A DNA stretch of 64,000 nt from Sphingobium sp. Cam5-1. GTDB lineage: Bacteria; Pseudomonadota; Alphaproteobacteria; Sphingomonadales; Sphingomonadaceae. This document shows positions 21,276 through 30,371 of this stretch, piece by piece. Positions within the stretch are counted from its first letter, which is position 1, and each line of letters starts with the position of its first letter. The DNA is taken from assembly GCF_015693305.1 (NCBI RefSeq), contig NZ_CP065138.1:2420001-2484000 (forward strand). Direction: 5' to 3'. The notes below the pieces were generated by a model that searched no databases, was not told where the DNA came from, and saw only the letters and a list, made by a program, of their open reading frames with translations. Both the position numbers and the translations under genes were made by a program.

Positions 21276-22210
21276 GCGGCAGTCGGCCTTTAGTCCTGGT
21301 TGGACAGCCATTATTGGCGCCGTTGCTGAAAATCCTTTCACCCTTCTATGACGCCGGGCCGTTGTGGGAGGATGAAGGTGCCCGGCGGCAAGCAGATGCC
21401 AAGGCCATAGTCTGGGCCGGCGAATTCCCGCTTTCCGTTGCTCTGCTCGACGCCATGCCGCAACTCGGCCTCATCGCCTGCTTCACCGTCGGCTATGACG
21501 GCATCGATCTGGAGGAAGCGGAGAGGCGCGGCATAGCCGTCACGCATGGCGCGGATGCCAATGCCGAGGACGTCGCCGATCAAGCAATCGGTCTGATGCT
21601 CGCACACCGACGCGCCATCGTCGAAGGCAACCGGCAATTGCGCGCGGGCCTTTGGACAGCCGAATCGGACAGGCTTACCCGTTCCATGAATCAGGCCCGG
21701 CTTGGCATCGTCGGCATGGGCCATATCGGGCTGGCTGTCGCCCGACGAGCCGAAGCGATGCGGATGCAGATCGGATGGTGGGGTCCGCGCGACAAGCCCG
21801 GCCTGCCTTGGCCGCGCGCCGACAGCCTGATGGTCCTGGCGCAGGAAAGCGACATATTGCTGGTCGCCGCCCGCGCCGACAACAGCAATCGCGGGATGAT
21901 CAGTGCCGACGTCATGGATGCACTCGGCCCGGATGGGCTGCTCGTCAACGTCGCGCGCGGGCAACTGGTGGATGAAGAGGCCTTGAGGCAGGCTTTGCGT
22001 CAGGGAACACTGGGCGGAGCGGCGCTGGACGTGTTCCAGCAGGAACCTACCCCCGCCAACCTCTGGAAGGACGTGCCCAACTGCGTCCTGACGCCCCATA
22101 TCGGCGGCGCCACGCAGGAAGCGGTCGCGCGCATGGCCGCGATGGTGTTGGCGAATCTGGAAGCCTTCTTCGGCGAAAAAGCTCTACCGAACCGGGTCAA
22201 TTCTCGCTGA
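21272..22210 (+). CDS. D-isomer-specific 2-hydroxyacid dehydrogenase
   Basis: A 312-residue NAD(P)-dependent dehydrogenase that would reduce 2-oxoacids such as glyoxylate, hydroxypyruvate or 2-oxobutyrate. The nucleotide-binding motif GMGHIGLAVARR is central. The catalytic Arg (NVARGQLVDEEAL), Glu (in DVFQQEPTP) and His (LTPHIGGAT) are visible. Its start overlaps the stop of the PLP enzyme by 4 nt. If that enzyme is a gamma-lyase, its 2-oxobutyrate product would be a natural substrate here (inference). Confidence 0.9.
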   Translation: MSGSRPLVLVGQPLLAPLLKILSPFYDAGPLWEDEGARRQADAKAIVWAGEFPLSVALLDAMPQLGLIACFTVGYDGIDLEEAERRGIAVTHGADANAEDVADQAIGLMLAHRRAIVEGNRQLRAGLWTAESDRLTRSMNQARLGIVGMGHIGLAVARRAEAMRMQIGWWGPRDKPGLPWPRADSLMVLAQESDILLVAARADNSNRGMISADVMDALGPDGLLVNVARGQLVDEEALRQALRQGTLGGAALDVFQQEPTPANLWKDVPNCVLTPHIGGATQEAVARMAAMVLANLEAFFGEKALPNRVNSR

Positions 22211-22217
22211 ACCGGGC

Positions 22218-22892
22218 CTACGCCCAGTCCACCCGCGTCCACCCGCGCTTCGCCGCCAGTCTGGCGAGCGGCTTATGCGGATTGGAGGCGAAAGGCATGT
22301 CGGCGAATTCCAGCATCGGCGCATCGGACACATGGTCGGAATAGGCCCGGATCTGCGCATGGTCACGGTCGATCGCTTCCGCCGCCATCCACGCCTTGAT
22401 CATCCGCAGCTTGCCGGTGTCGTAGCAATTCTCGCCGGCGATCTTTGCACGCACATAACGCAGGTCCTGACTCAGATGGTCGGTCGCGATCACCGCGTCG
22501 AAACCCAGCCTGCGGGCGATCGGCTCCACATAAAGACGGTAGGATGCAGTGGCGAGCACCAGCCGATATCCATCGGCCCTGTCCCGCGCGATCTGGTCGA
22601 GGGCGCCCGCGCGGACATTGGTCGCAACGACCTTGGCCGCATAGCTTTCGACATGCGGCATCAGCCTGGCGCGCTCGACATTATAGCCGATCATCAGCGC
22701 CTGATTCAGCTCCTTCAGCCGCTGCCGACTAATGAGCCTCATCACATAGGCGAGCATCAACAGGATGACGCAGGGCAGCAGCACCAACCGCCATGGCGCC
22801 AGGCCTTTGGAAACATGTATCAGGAAGCCCGTATAGGTGCCCGAAAAGGTCACCGTGCGGTCCATATCGTATATTGCCAGACGGTGCGTCAT
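22218..22892 (-). CDS. HAD-IB family hydrolase (SerB-like phosphatase)
   Basis: A 224-residue HAD-superfamily phosphatase. The nucleophile motif DMDRT starts at residue 9, motif II is in LVLATASYRLY, and motif III/IV is in AYSDHVSDAPML. A hydrophobic stretch (LVLLPCVILLMLAYVM, about residues 35-50) lies in the cap region, so it may touch the membrane. Related proteins dephosphorylate phosphoserine or phospholipid intermediates; the substrate here is unknown. It converges on the dehydrogenase with 7 bp between the stops and diverges from the Mla operon. Confidence 0.85.
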   Translation of the reverse strand: MTHRLAIYDMDRTVTFSGTYTGFLIHVSKGLAPWRLVLLPCVILLMLAYVMRLISRQRLKELNQALMIGYNVERARLMPHVESYAAKVVATNVRAGALDQIARDRADGYRLVLATASYRLYVEPIARRLGFDAVIATDHLSQDLRYVRAKIAGENCYDTGKLRMIKAWMAAEAIDRDHAQIRAYSDHVSDAPMLEFADMPFASNPHKPLARLAAKRGWTRVDWA

Positions 22893-22987
22893 GCCGTTTC
22901 CGAAACTTTTGCGCCTTGCTATCGTTCTACCGTGCGGATGGGCCGTTTCGGCTTGCCGTGCAACCGATAATGGACCACTAAACCGCC

Positions 22988-24100
22988 TTGATGAATAAAG
23001 CCGCCGATCTTGTCGAAGAAACGCGCGATGGCGGTGCTGTCATTCGGCTTTTGGGACATTTTTCCATTGCCTGCCTGGGCGGTCTGCCCGCCCGCCTTGA
23101 CGCGGTGGCGGGGCCGGTCGCTGCTATCGACCTGTCCGGCATCGACCATATGGACACCATCGGCGCCTGGACGGTCCACCGTACCGCGAAAAGACTGAGT
23201 TGCGAGCTTACCGGCGGCAATGAAGACGCCCGGCGCCTGATCGAGGCCGTCGGCAAGCTGGACGAGCCGGTCAACATCAGGCCCGACTATGTTCCCCCGC
23301 TACAACGTGTGATCGGCCAGATCGGCGAAGCGGTGGTCAACTCCTTTACCACGCTGCTCGGCCTCCTCGGCTTTTTCGGCGCGACCTTGGTCGCAAGCTG
23401 GAACGTGATCCGGCATCCCAGCAAGTTCCGCGTCAACGCGGTCGTTCAGCGGTTCGAGGTCGTCGGCGTCTCCGCGCTCGGCATCATCGGCCTCATGAGC
23501 TTCCTGATCGGGATCGTCATCGCCCAGCAAGGATCGGTACAGTTGCGTCAGTTCGGCATGGAGATGCTAACGATCAACCTCGTCGGCCGCCTGACCTTCC
23601 GCGAACTCGGTGTGCTGATGACGGCGATCATGGTGGCGGGCCGATCGGGCTCAGCCTTCGCGGCGCAGCTCGGCACCATGAAGCTGACCGAAGAAGTGGA
23701 CGCGATGCGCACCATCGGCGTGTCGCCCATGGAGGCACTGGTGCTGCCCCGGACGCTGGCGGTTGTCATCATGATGCCGCTGCTCGGCTTCTATTCCTCC
23801 ATCGTCGCGGTGATCGGCGGCGGGTTCCTGTGCGCCGTCTCGCTCGACATCCCGCCGATCACCTTCATCCAACGGTTGCGAGAGGTGGTGCCGATCACAG
23901 ACCTTTGGGTTGGCCTGCTGAAGGCCCCTGTCTTCGGTATCATCATCGCGCTGTCCGGCTGCTTCCAGGGAATGCAGGTGAAGGGTAATGCGGAGGAAGT
24001 CGGGCTGCGAACCACCGCTGCCGTTGTCCAGGCGATTTTCCTGGTGATCGTGATCGATGCGTTTTTCGCGGTCTTCTTCACTTGGCTAGGGTGGAACTGA
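22988..24100 (+). CDS. mlaE: MlaE-type lipid ABC transporter permease with N-terminal STAS domain
   Basis: A 370-residue inner-membrane permease. The N-terminal 95 residues form a STAS-like domain (IDLSGIDHMDTIGAWTV), equivalent to MlaB of E. coli fused to the permease. The MlaE core follows with several transmembrane helices and the ELGVLMTAIMVAGRSGSAFA motif that contacts the ATPase. It belongs to a retrograde or anterograde phospholipid transporter that helps keep the outer membrane asymmetric. First of four tightly packed genes. Confidence 0.92.
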   Translation: MMNKAADLVEETRDGGAVIRLLGHFSIACLGGLPARLDAVAGPVAAIDLSGIDHMDTIGAWTVHRTAKRLSCELTGGNEDARRLIEAVGKLDEPVNIRPDYVPPLQRVIGQIGEAVVNSFTTLLGLLGFFGATLVASWNVIRHPSKFRVNAVVQRFEVVGVSALGIIGLMSFLIGIVIAQQGSVQLRQFGMEMLTINLVGRLTFRELGVLMTAIMVAGRSGSAFAAQLGTMKLTEEVDAMRTIGVSPMEALVLPRTLAVVIMMPLLGFYSSIVAVIGGGFLCAVSLDIPPITFIQRLREVVPITDLWVGLLKAPVFGIIIALSGCFQGMQVKGNAEEVGLRTTAAVVQAIFLVIVIDAFFAVFFTWLGWN

Positions 24101-24972
24101 TGGCCGAGGAGGAAGAAGCCGCCGCCGAAGAGGCGCGCGTCGACAAGGCTGTTGAAAAAAGCGAGATCGCCATCTCCGTCCGGGGTCTAAAGAATAGCTT
24201 CGGCGATCAGGTCGTGCATGAAAATCTCGACCTCGACGTGCGCAAGGGCGAGATATTGGGCGTCGTCGGCGGCTCGGGCACCGGCAAGTCGGTATTGATG
24301 CGCTCGATCATCGGCCTTCAGACACCCGATGAGGGCGAAATCCACGTCTTCGGCGAATCAATGATCGGCCGCCTGGACGACGAGGCGCTGGCCATCCGCA
24401 AGCGCTGGGGCGTTCTGTTCCAGGGCGGCGCCCTCTTCTCCACCCTTACCGTGGCCGAAAATGTCGAGGTGCCGATCCGCGAATATTATCCCAATATCGG
24501 GCCGCAACTGCGCGACGAGATTGCCGCCTACAAGATCCGGCTGACGGGCCTCCCCGCAGAAGCTGGTCCCAAATACCCCGCCGAGCTTTCTGGCGGCATG
24601 AAGAAGCGTGCGGGCCTCGCCCGCGCGCTGGCGCTCGACCCCGATCTGCTGTTTCTTGACGAACCGACTGCCGGGCTCGATCCCATCGGCGCAGCGGCCT
24701 TCGACGATCAGACGCGCAAGCTTCAACGGACGCTCGGCCTCACCGTCTTCCTCATTACTCATGACCTCGACACGCTATATTCCATCTGCGACCGCGTCGC
24801 GGTGCTGGCGGACAGAAAGGTCATCGCGGTCGGCACGATTGATGAGCTATTGGCGACCGATCACCCCTGGATTCAGGAATATTTCAACGGTCCTCGCGGC
24901 CGCGCCGCAACGGCGGCCGTGACCCGCGAACGGGAAAAGACGGCGGCACAGCCATCGGACGGAAGGCGATAA
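24100..24972 (+). CDS. mlaF: MlaF-type lipid ABC transporter ATPase
   Basis: A 290-residue ATPase. Walker A is in GGSGTGKSVLM, the signature is ELSGGMKKRAGLARAL, and Walker B is in DLLFLDEPTAGLDP. An acidic Glu/Ala-rich 20-residue N-terminal extension precedes the domain. I chose the ATG at 24100, which shares one base with the mlaE stop (TGATG). An in-frame ATG at 24082 lies inside mlaE. It drives lipid transport through the MlaE permease. Confidence 0.93.
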   Translation: MAEEEEAAAEEARVDKAVEKSEIAISVRGLKNSFGDQVVHENLDLDVRKGEILGVVGGSGTGKSVLMRSIIGLQTPDEGEIHVFGESMIGRLDDEALAIRKRWGVLFQGGALFSTLTVAENVEVPIREYYPNIGPQLRDEIAAYKIRLTGLPAEAGPKYPAELSGGMKKRAGLARALALDPDLLFLDEPTAGLDPIGAAAFDDQTRKLQRTLGLTVFLITHDLDTLYSICDRVAVLADRKVIAVGTIDELLATDHPWIQEYFNGPRGRAATAAVTREREKTAAQPSDGRR

Positions 24973-24976
24973 TATA

Positions 24977-25939
24977 ATGGAAACCCGCTCCAACCATGTG
25001 CTGGTGGGCACGGTCACATTGCTGCTGCTAGCGGCGATCATGGTCGCCGCCTTCTGGTTCTCGCGCCTCTCCGAAGGCGACAACATGGAATATGACATCT
25101 TCTTCAAACAGTCGGTGAATGGCCTGGCCAAGGGGTCGAGCGTCAATTACTCCGGCGTTCCCTCCGGACAGGTCGAAAAGATCGAGCTGTGGAAACGCGA
25201 CCCCAGCTTCGTAAAGGTGCGCATTTCGGTGAAGGAAGGCACACCCGTTCTTCAAGGCACCACCGCCACCATCGCAGGCGTGGGCTTTACCGGCGTCAGC
25301 GAGATCGTGCTGGACGGCGCCGTAAAGGGCGCGCCGCCCATCAGCTGCCCCGAGGAAAATCCCCTGTCCGCCTGCCCCGACGGTATCCCGGTCATTCCGA
25401 CCAAGCCAGGGGCGCTTGGCGAACTGTTGAACAACGCGCCGCAACTGCTGGAGCGTCTCTCGACCCTGACCGAGCGTCTGACCGAACTGTTGAACGACAA
25501 GAACCAGCAATCGATCGCGGGCATCCTCGCCAATGTCGAGCGCGTGTCGGGCGCCCTCGCCGATCGCAGCCCGGAGATTGCAGCCACGCTTGCCGAAGCG
25601 CGGATCGCGGTCCAGCGCACGGGCATAGCGGCGGAACAGATCGGCAAGCTCGCCGCCACCACGGACTCGATGCTGACCGACGAGGGCAAGCCGCTGATGG
25701 CTGACTTGCGCAAGAGCGTACAGTCCGCGACCCGCAGCATCGAAACGCTCGACAAGACGATTGCCGAAGCGCAGCCGGGCGTGCGCGCGTTCAGCAACCA
25801 GACCATGCCGGAAGTCAATCAGCTGGTTCGCGACCTGCGCGAAATGTCGCGCGCCTTCCGCGGCGTTGCCGAAAAACTCGATCAACAGGGCGCGGGGTCG
25901 ATCGTTGGATCGCCCAAACTGCCCGATTACAAGCGATGA
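24977..25939 (+). CDS. mlaD: MlaD/MCE-domain lipid-binding protein
   Basis: A 320-residue protein with one N-terminal transmembrane helix (about residues 12-31) and an MCE domain (residues about 40-115, VNYSGVPSGQVEKIELW). A long helical C-terminal part follows, with repeated LLE/LTERL-type segments likely to form coiled coils. MlaD-type hexamers form the periplasmic lipid channel above the permease. It starts 4 bp after mlaF, and its stop overlaps the possible next ATG. Confidence 0.92.
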   Translation: METRSNHVLVGTVTLLLLAAIMVAAFWFSRLSEGDNMEYDIFFKQSVNGLAKGSSVNYSGVPSGQVEKIELWKRDPSFVKVRISVKEGTPVLQGTTATIAGVGFTGVSEIVLDGAVKGAPPISCPEENPLSACPDGIPVIPTKPGALGELLNNAPQLLERLSTLTERLTELLNDKNQQSIAGILANVERVSGALADRSPEIAATLAEARIAVQRTGIAAEQIGKLAATTDSMLTDEGKPLMADLRKSVQSATRSIETLDKTIAEAQPGVRAFSNQTMPEVNQLVRDLREMSRAFRGVAEKLDQQGAGSIVGSPKLPDYKR

Positions 25940-25950
25940 GAGGGACCGCG

Positions 25951-26565
25951 ATGACGTTCCACAAGAAACCTGCCGCCCTTCCCCTCATGTTGGCGCTCGC
26001 CGCGGCACTGTCAGGCTGCGTTTCCTTCGGCGGGAAGCCGCCCGAACGGCTGCTGTCACTCGACGCGGCCCAGAAGGTCGCTCCCGGTACGCTCCGCAGC
26101 GCCACCGCAGGGACCACCCTCACGGTCGCCGATCCCGAAGCGCCCAAGCTCCTCGACACGGTGCGCGTGCCGGTGCGCACGTCGCCCACATCGCTCGCCT
26201 ATGTCACCAAGGTGCAGTGGGCCGATACGCCGCGTCATCTGTTTCAGAAGCTGCTGTCCGAAACCATCGCCGCCAGCAGCAACCGTATCGTGCTCGATCC
26301 CGGTCAATATTCCGCCGATGCGGGCCAGCGCCTGATGGGTGACTTGGTCGATTTCGGCCTGGATGAAGCAAGCAACAGCGCCGTGGTCACCTATGACGCT
26401 ATCCTTGCCGGACCCGGCGGCACCGCGATCGCGCGCCAGCGGTTCACGGCAAGCGCCCCCATAGGCGGCAAGATCGATGCGACGACCATCGGCGCTCCGC
26501 TCAACAGCGCCGCGAACAAGGTGGCTGCCGACGTCGCGGCATGGCTGGCGGCCAGCGGGCGCTGA
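25951..26565 (+). CDS. ABC-type transport auxiliary lipoprotein
   Basis: A 204-residue lipoprotein with lipobox LSGC and the fold of the ABC transport auxiliary family (PqiC-like). Such proteins bridge MCE systems to the outer membrane. ATG 25951 has a GAGAGGG ribosome binding site 6 nt upstream. The ATG at 25936 overlaps the mlaD stop but lacks one, so I prefer 25951. It completes a four-gene lipid transport operon that lacks a separate MlaC. Confidence 0.83.
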   Translation: MTFHKKPAALPLMLALAAALSGCVSFGGKPPERLLSLDAAQKVAPGTLRSATAGTTLTVADPEAPKLLDTVRVPVRTSPTSLAYVTKVQWADTPRHLFQKLLSETIAASSNRIVLDPGQYSADAGQRLMGDLVDFGLDEASNSAVVTYDAILAGPGGTAIARQRFTASAPIGGKIDATTIGAPLNSAANKVAADVAAWLAASGR

Positions 26566-26575
26566 GGGACAGCAC

Positions 26576-26602
26576 GCCATGCCGAACCTGTATCGGCATG
26601 GC
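26576..26602. terminator. Hairpin between the Mla operon and pepN
   Basis: A perfect 9-bp stem GCCATGCCG/CGGCATGGC with a 9-nt loop, 10 bp after the lipoprotein stop and 10 bp after the pepN stop on the other strand. There is no T tract, so it is a weak bidirectional terminator candidate. Confidence 0.55.
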
Positions 26603-26612
26603 GAATGTCGCC

Positions 26613-29216
26613 TTAATCCAGGCTCTTGCTCACCTGCTCGGTAACGTCCTTCGACAGGCCCGGCTGACCCAAAATCCTCTGTAACTCGCTGCGCATCAGG
26701 CCAGCCCTTCCCTCATCGAAGCGCCGCCACCGCCCCAGTGGCGGAACCAGCCGCGCGGCGGTCTGCGGATTGAGCTTGTCGAGCGCAATGATGCAGTCGG
26801 CCACAAGTCGATAGCCCTTGCCCGACCTATGATGGAACGCCCATTGGTTTCCGGCGAACGCGCCAAAAAGCGAACGGACCCGGTTTGGATTGGCTAGGGT
26901 GAAGTCGGGGTGCCGCCCCAGCTCCTCCACCAGATCGACGGTATCAGGGTGGGAAGCAAAAGCCTGCGTCTGGAACCATTTGTCCAGCGTCAGCGGATCA
27001 TCCCGATAGCGGTTATAGAAGATGTCGAGCGCCGCCTCCCGCTCCTCGCTGCGACCGTTGGCAAGGGTCGCAAGAGCCGATTGCCGCTCCGTCATGTTAT
27101 CGGCTTCGTCAAATTGGGAAAAGGCCAACGCCGCCCCGTCCGCCGCGCCCGAAGCCACCAGATAGACCAAGGCGCCGTTACGCAGCTTGCGCGCGCCCTT
27201 CGCGGCAGGGGACAGCGAAAAGCCGTTCGCCCTGTTTCGCACGTGCAGCTCGCGCCAGAGGGACTCCAACTCCCGGCCGATCCGGCCCTGCAACGCATCG
27301 CGAGCCTCATGGATGGCATCCGGATCGACCTGAACCATCTGATCGCCTAGATAGGCTTCGCTCGGCAGGCGAATGGCTTCCGCAATGAATGCCCCATCAA
27401 GATGCGGGTCGGTCACGGTATCCCGGATCGCCGTGATGATTGCAGCTGCGTCCAGCGCCTGCCCGGCTACATGGCCGACCAAGGCATTCACCATCAACTG
27501 CTGCATCGCTTCATAGCGAGCGAAGGGATCATCATCATGCGCGGACAGGAAAGCCAGATCGGCCTGACTCCTATCTGTTTCAACGATCACCGGCGCTGAG
27601 AAGCCACGATTGATGGACAGAATCGGCGCAACAGCAAAGCCCTTGAAGGTGAAGCGCTGCTGCTTCTGTGTCAGCATCAACAGCATCTCGCCCGCACTTC
27701 CGCCACTGCCGCGATCGAACAAGGCTGTACGAAGCGGCAGGGCGAACGGAAGCTTTTCCGGCTGGCCCGGTGTCGGCGGCGTGTTCTGCTCCAACAGCAG
27801 CTCAGCGGTCTGGGTGACGGGATCATGCGTCAGGCTGGCCCGGACATGCGGCGTTCCGGCCTGCTCATACCAGCGGCGGAACTGGGTAAGGTCCACCCCA
27901 CCCCCCTCTTCCATCGCCCGGACGAAATCCTCGCAAGTCGCCGCCTCGCCATCGTGCCGCTTAAAATAAAGGTCGGTCGCGGCGCGGAAGCGGTCCGGCC
28001 CCAGCATCAGCGCGATCATCCTGATCAGTTCAGCGCCCTTGTTGTAGATGGTCGCCGTATAGAAGTTGCTGATTTCCATGTAGGATTCCGGCCTGACCGG
28101 ATGAGCTAGCGGACCTGCATCTTCCTGAAACTGCGCCGCGCGCAGCACCCGCACATCCTCAATGCGCTTGACCGCCTCGCTACCCATATCGGCCGAGAAG
28201 TTCTGATCGCGAAAGACGGTGAACCCTTCCTTCAACGAAAGCTGGAACCAGTCCCGGCAAGTGACGCGATTTCCCGACCAGTTGTGGAAATATTCATGCG
28301 CCACCACGCCTTCGACGCCGTCATAGTCGGCATCCGTCGCGGTCTCGGGATCGGCCAGAATGTAGCGCGAATTGAATATGTTAAGGCCCTTATTCTCCAT
28401 CGCCCCGAAGTTGAAGTCCGCCACGGCGACGATATTGAAGACGTCCAGGTCATATTCACGGCCATAGACACGCTCGTCCCAAGCCATGCTGTTCTTCAAC
28501 GCCTGCATGGCGTGGCCCGTGCGCGACAAGTCGGCTTCCTTCACCCAGATGCCCAGCTTCACCTCGCGCCCACTCATCGTCACGAAGCTGTCGCTGTTGC
28601 AGGCAAGGTCGCCCGCCACGAGCGCGAAGAGATAGCAGGGCTTGGGATATGGATCGGTCCATCGTGCCCAATGCCGCCCACCGGAAAGTTCGCCCTGCGC
28701 GACGGGATCACCATTGGAAAGCAGGATCGGATAGCGCGTCTTGTCCGCCTCCATTCGCACGGAATAGCGGGAGAGGATGTCCGGCCGATCCGGGAAGAAG
28801 GTGATCCGGCGAAATCCCTCCGCCTCACATTGGGTGCAAAGCAGCCCGCCACTGGCATAAAGACCCATCAGCTTGCTGTTATGCTCAGGAGCAAGCTCCA
28901 CCAGCGTTTCCACCTGATGAACCCCACCCGAAAGTGGGATAATCAAGGCACCGCCATCCATCTTCGACTCCCCCGAGCCGAGGGGGCGGCCGTCCACCTT
29001 GACCTCGACGGGAGTCAGTTCATCTCCGTCCAGCCTCAGCGCGCGATCATGCGCACCATTGCGACTGACGCTCAGCCTTGCCCTTACCGTCGTACACGCG
29101 GGGTCCAAGAGGAAGTCCAGCTCAATCTCGGGGACGAGCCAGTCGGGCGGCCTATAGTCCTGACGTCGAACGACAAGGGGCGCGGGAGCGTTTGCAGATT
29201 GTATGTCAGCCATCAC
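26613..29216 (-). CDS. pepN: Aminopeptidase N (M1 family)
   Basis: An 867-residue cytoplasmic zinc aminopeptidase that removes N-terminal residues from peptides. The exopeptidase motif GAMENKGLNIFN is followed by the zinc site HEYFHNWSGN and the downstream third ligand Glu in LSLKEGFTVFRDQ. The C-terminal DUF3458-type domains that follow are complete, and length matches E. coli PepN (870). The protein starts MM, so 29213 is also possible. It is transcribed on its own. Confidence 0.95.
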   Translation of the reverse strand: MMADIQSANAPAPLVVRRQDYRPPDWLVPEIELDFLLDPACTTVRARLSVSRNGAHDRALRLDGDELTPVEVKVDGRPLGSGESKMDGGALIIPLSGGVHQVETLVELAPEHNSKLMGLYASGGLLCTQCEAEGFRRITFFPDRPDILSRYSVRMEADKTRYPILLSNGDPVAQGELSGGRHWARWTDPYPKPCYLFALVAGDLACNSDSFVTMSGREVKLGIWVKEADLSRTGHAMQALKNSMAWDERVYGREYDLDVFNIVAVADFNFGAMENKGLNIFNSRYILADPETATDADYDGVEGVVAHEYFHNWSGNRVTCRDWFQLSLKEGFTVFRDQNFSADMGSEAVKRIEDVRVLRAAQFQEDAGPLAHPVRPESYMEISNFYTATIYNKGAELIRMIALMLGPDRFRAATDLYFKRHDGEAATCEDFVRAMEEGGGVDLTQFRRWYEQAGTPHVRASLTHDPVTQTAELLLEQNTPPTPGQPEKLPFALPLRTALFDRGSGGSAGEMLLMLTQKQQRFTFKGFAVAPILSINRGFSAPVIVETDRSQADLAFLSAHDDDPFARYEAMQQLMVNALVGHVAGQALDAAAIITAIRDTVTDPHLDGAFIAEAIRLPSEAYLGDQMVQVDPDAIHEARDALQGRIGRELESLWRELHVRNRANGFSLSPAAKGARKLRNGALVYLVASGAADGAALAFSQFDEADNMTERQSALATLANGRSEEREAALDIFYNRYRDDPLTLDKWFQTQAFASHPDTVDLVEELGRHPDFTLANPNRVRSLFGAFAGNQWAFHHRSGKGYRLVADCIIALDKLNPQTAARLVPPLGRWRRFDEGRAGLMRSELQRILGQPGLSKDVTEQVSKSLD

Positions 29217-29227
29217 TGCAATCTAGA

Positions 29228-29384
29228 GCATTTTCCAGGCAGGGGGTATCACCCGCTGGCCCGGAAAATGCGGAAAACAAGAGTTAAACCGAGCGTTTTC
29301 GGGCCAGGGCGGCTGCGCCTGCTGACTTAGACAGCGCCGCAACATTAGAGCATGATCTCAGACAGTTTTGATCGGGTCATGCTC
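29228..29384. repeat. Two inverted-repeat units between pepN and parB
   Basis: GCATTTTCC (29228-29236) pairs with GGAAAATGC (29263-29271), and GAGCATGA (29348-29355) pairs with TCATGCTC (29377-29384). Both begin with TAGAGCAT/TTAGAGCAT, so they look like degenerate copies of one intergenic element. Similar GAGCATGA repeats are common between genes in alphaproteobacteria. They may act as transcript ends for parB. Confidence 0.5.
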
Positions 29385-29444
29385 CGGGAAAGACTCTCGT
29401 CAGATGCCAGTGGTGCGCGGCTGATCAAGCAGCGCTTGCCTTTT

Positions 29445-30371
29445 TCAGATACGCTCACCGGACAGGCGCTGGCACAGCATGTCGAGCTGATCGAGCGTCG
29501 AATAGCGCAACGACAGCGTGCCGCCCGCGCCCTCCCCATGTCCAATGTCGACTTTAACGCCCAATATATCCGCAAGATGCTGTTCAAGCGCCGCGATATC
29601 GGGGTCTTTACTGACCGTTCCCGGCGAGGCCCGGCCTCGCGGCGCCGCGCCTTCCCCCTTTTTCGACCGGCGCACCAAGTCTTCGGTATCGCGCACCGAC
29701 AGGCCCTTGGCCTCCACTGTCTTTGCTAGCGTCTCACAATCCGGCGCGCCGATCAGCGCTCGGGCATGACCCATCGATAGCTTCTGCTCAACGACCTGTT
29801 GCTGCACAGAGGCCGGAAGATCGAGCAGCCGAATAAGATTGGCGATGTGGCTGCGCGATTTGCCAACGATCCGCCCCAGCGCTTCCTGGCTGTGATTGAA
29901 GTCCGCGATCAGCTTGCGATAGGCTTCCGCTTCTTCGATCGGGTTCAGGTCTTCGCGCTGGATATTCTCCACCAGCGCGATTTCGAGCGTTTCGGCTTCA
30001 TCAAAATCACGGACAATCGCCGGAATACGGTGCAATTGCGCACGCTGCGCCGCTCGCCACCGTCGCTCCCCCGCAACGATCTGAAATCCGCCACCATGGG
30101 GACGCACGATGATCGGCTGAATAACGCCGCGCTTCCCGATGCTGTCCGCCAGCTCCGCCAAGGCGCCTTCGTCAAAATGACGCCGGGGCTGCTCCGGATG
30201 CGGCTGGATCAAAGCGACTTCGATGCTCTGGATAGCCTTGGTCGAAGCGGAAACGGCCTGCGGCGCGACCGGCTCTTCTCTCGTTACGTCGCCCAGCAGC
30301 GCTGAAAGGCCCCGTCCCAGTCCATGAGGACGCTTAATGACCTTCAGCTTATCATCATTCTCGTTGCTCAA
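29445..30371 (-). CDS. parB: Chromosome-partitioning protein ParB
   Basis: A 308-residue CTP-dependent DNA clamp that loads at parS and spreads. The N-terminal CTP-binding motif GERRWRA is at residues 101-107, preceded by the ENIQRED-type box (ALVENIQREDLNPIEEAEAY). The helix-turn-helix that reads parS is at about 155-180 (EALGRIVGKSRSHIANLI). A C-terminal dimerisation domain follows a linker. The start overlaps the parA stop by 4 nt. Three candidate parS sites lie within 3.4 kb upstream. Confidence 0.96.
   Translation of the reverse strand: MSNENDDKLKVIKRPHGLGRGLSALLGDVTREEPVAPQAVSASTKAIQSIEVALIQPHPEQPRRHFDEGALAELADSIGKRGVIQPIIVRPHGGGFQIVAGERRWRAAQRAQLHRIPAIVRDFDEAETLEIALVENIQREDLNPIEEAEAYRKLIADFNHSQEALGRIVGKSRSHIANLIRLLDLPASVQQQVVEQKLSMGHARALIGAPDCETLAKTVEAKGLSVRDTEDLVRRSKKGEGAAPRGRASPGTVSKDPDIAALEQHLADILGVKVDIGHGEGAGGTLSLRYSTLDQLDMLCQRLSGERI

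Noticed and set aside
28284..29330. A 348-codon open frame antisense to pepN
   Set aside because: It lies opposite the zinc site of pepN and shows no domain of its own.
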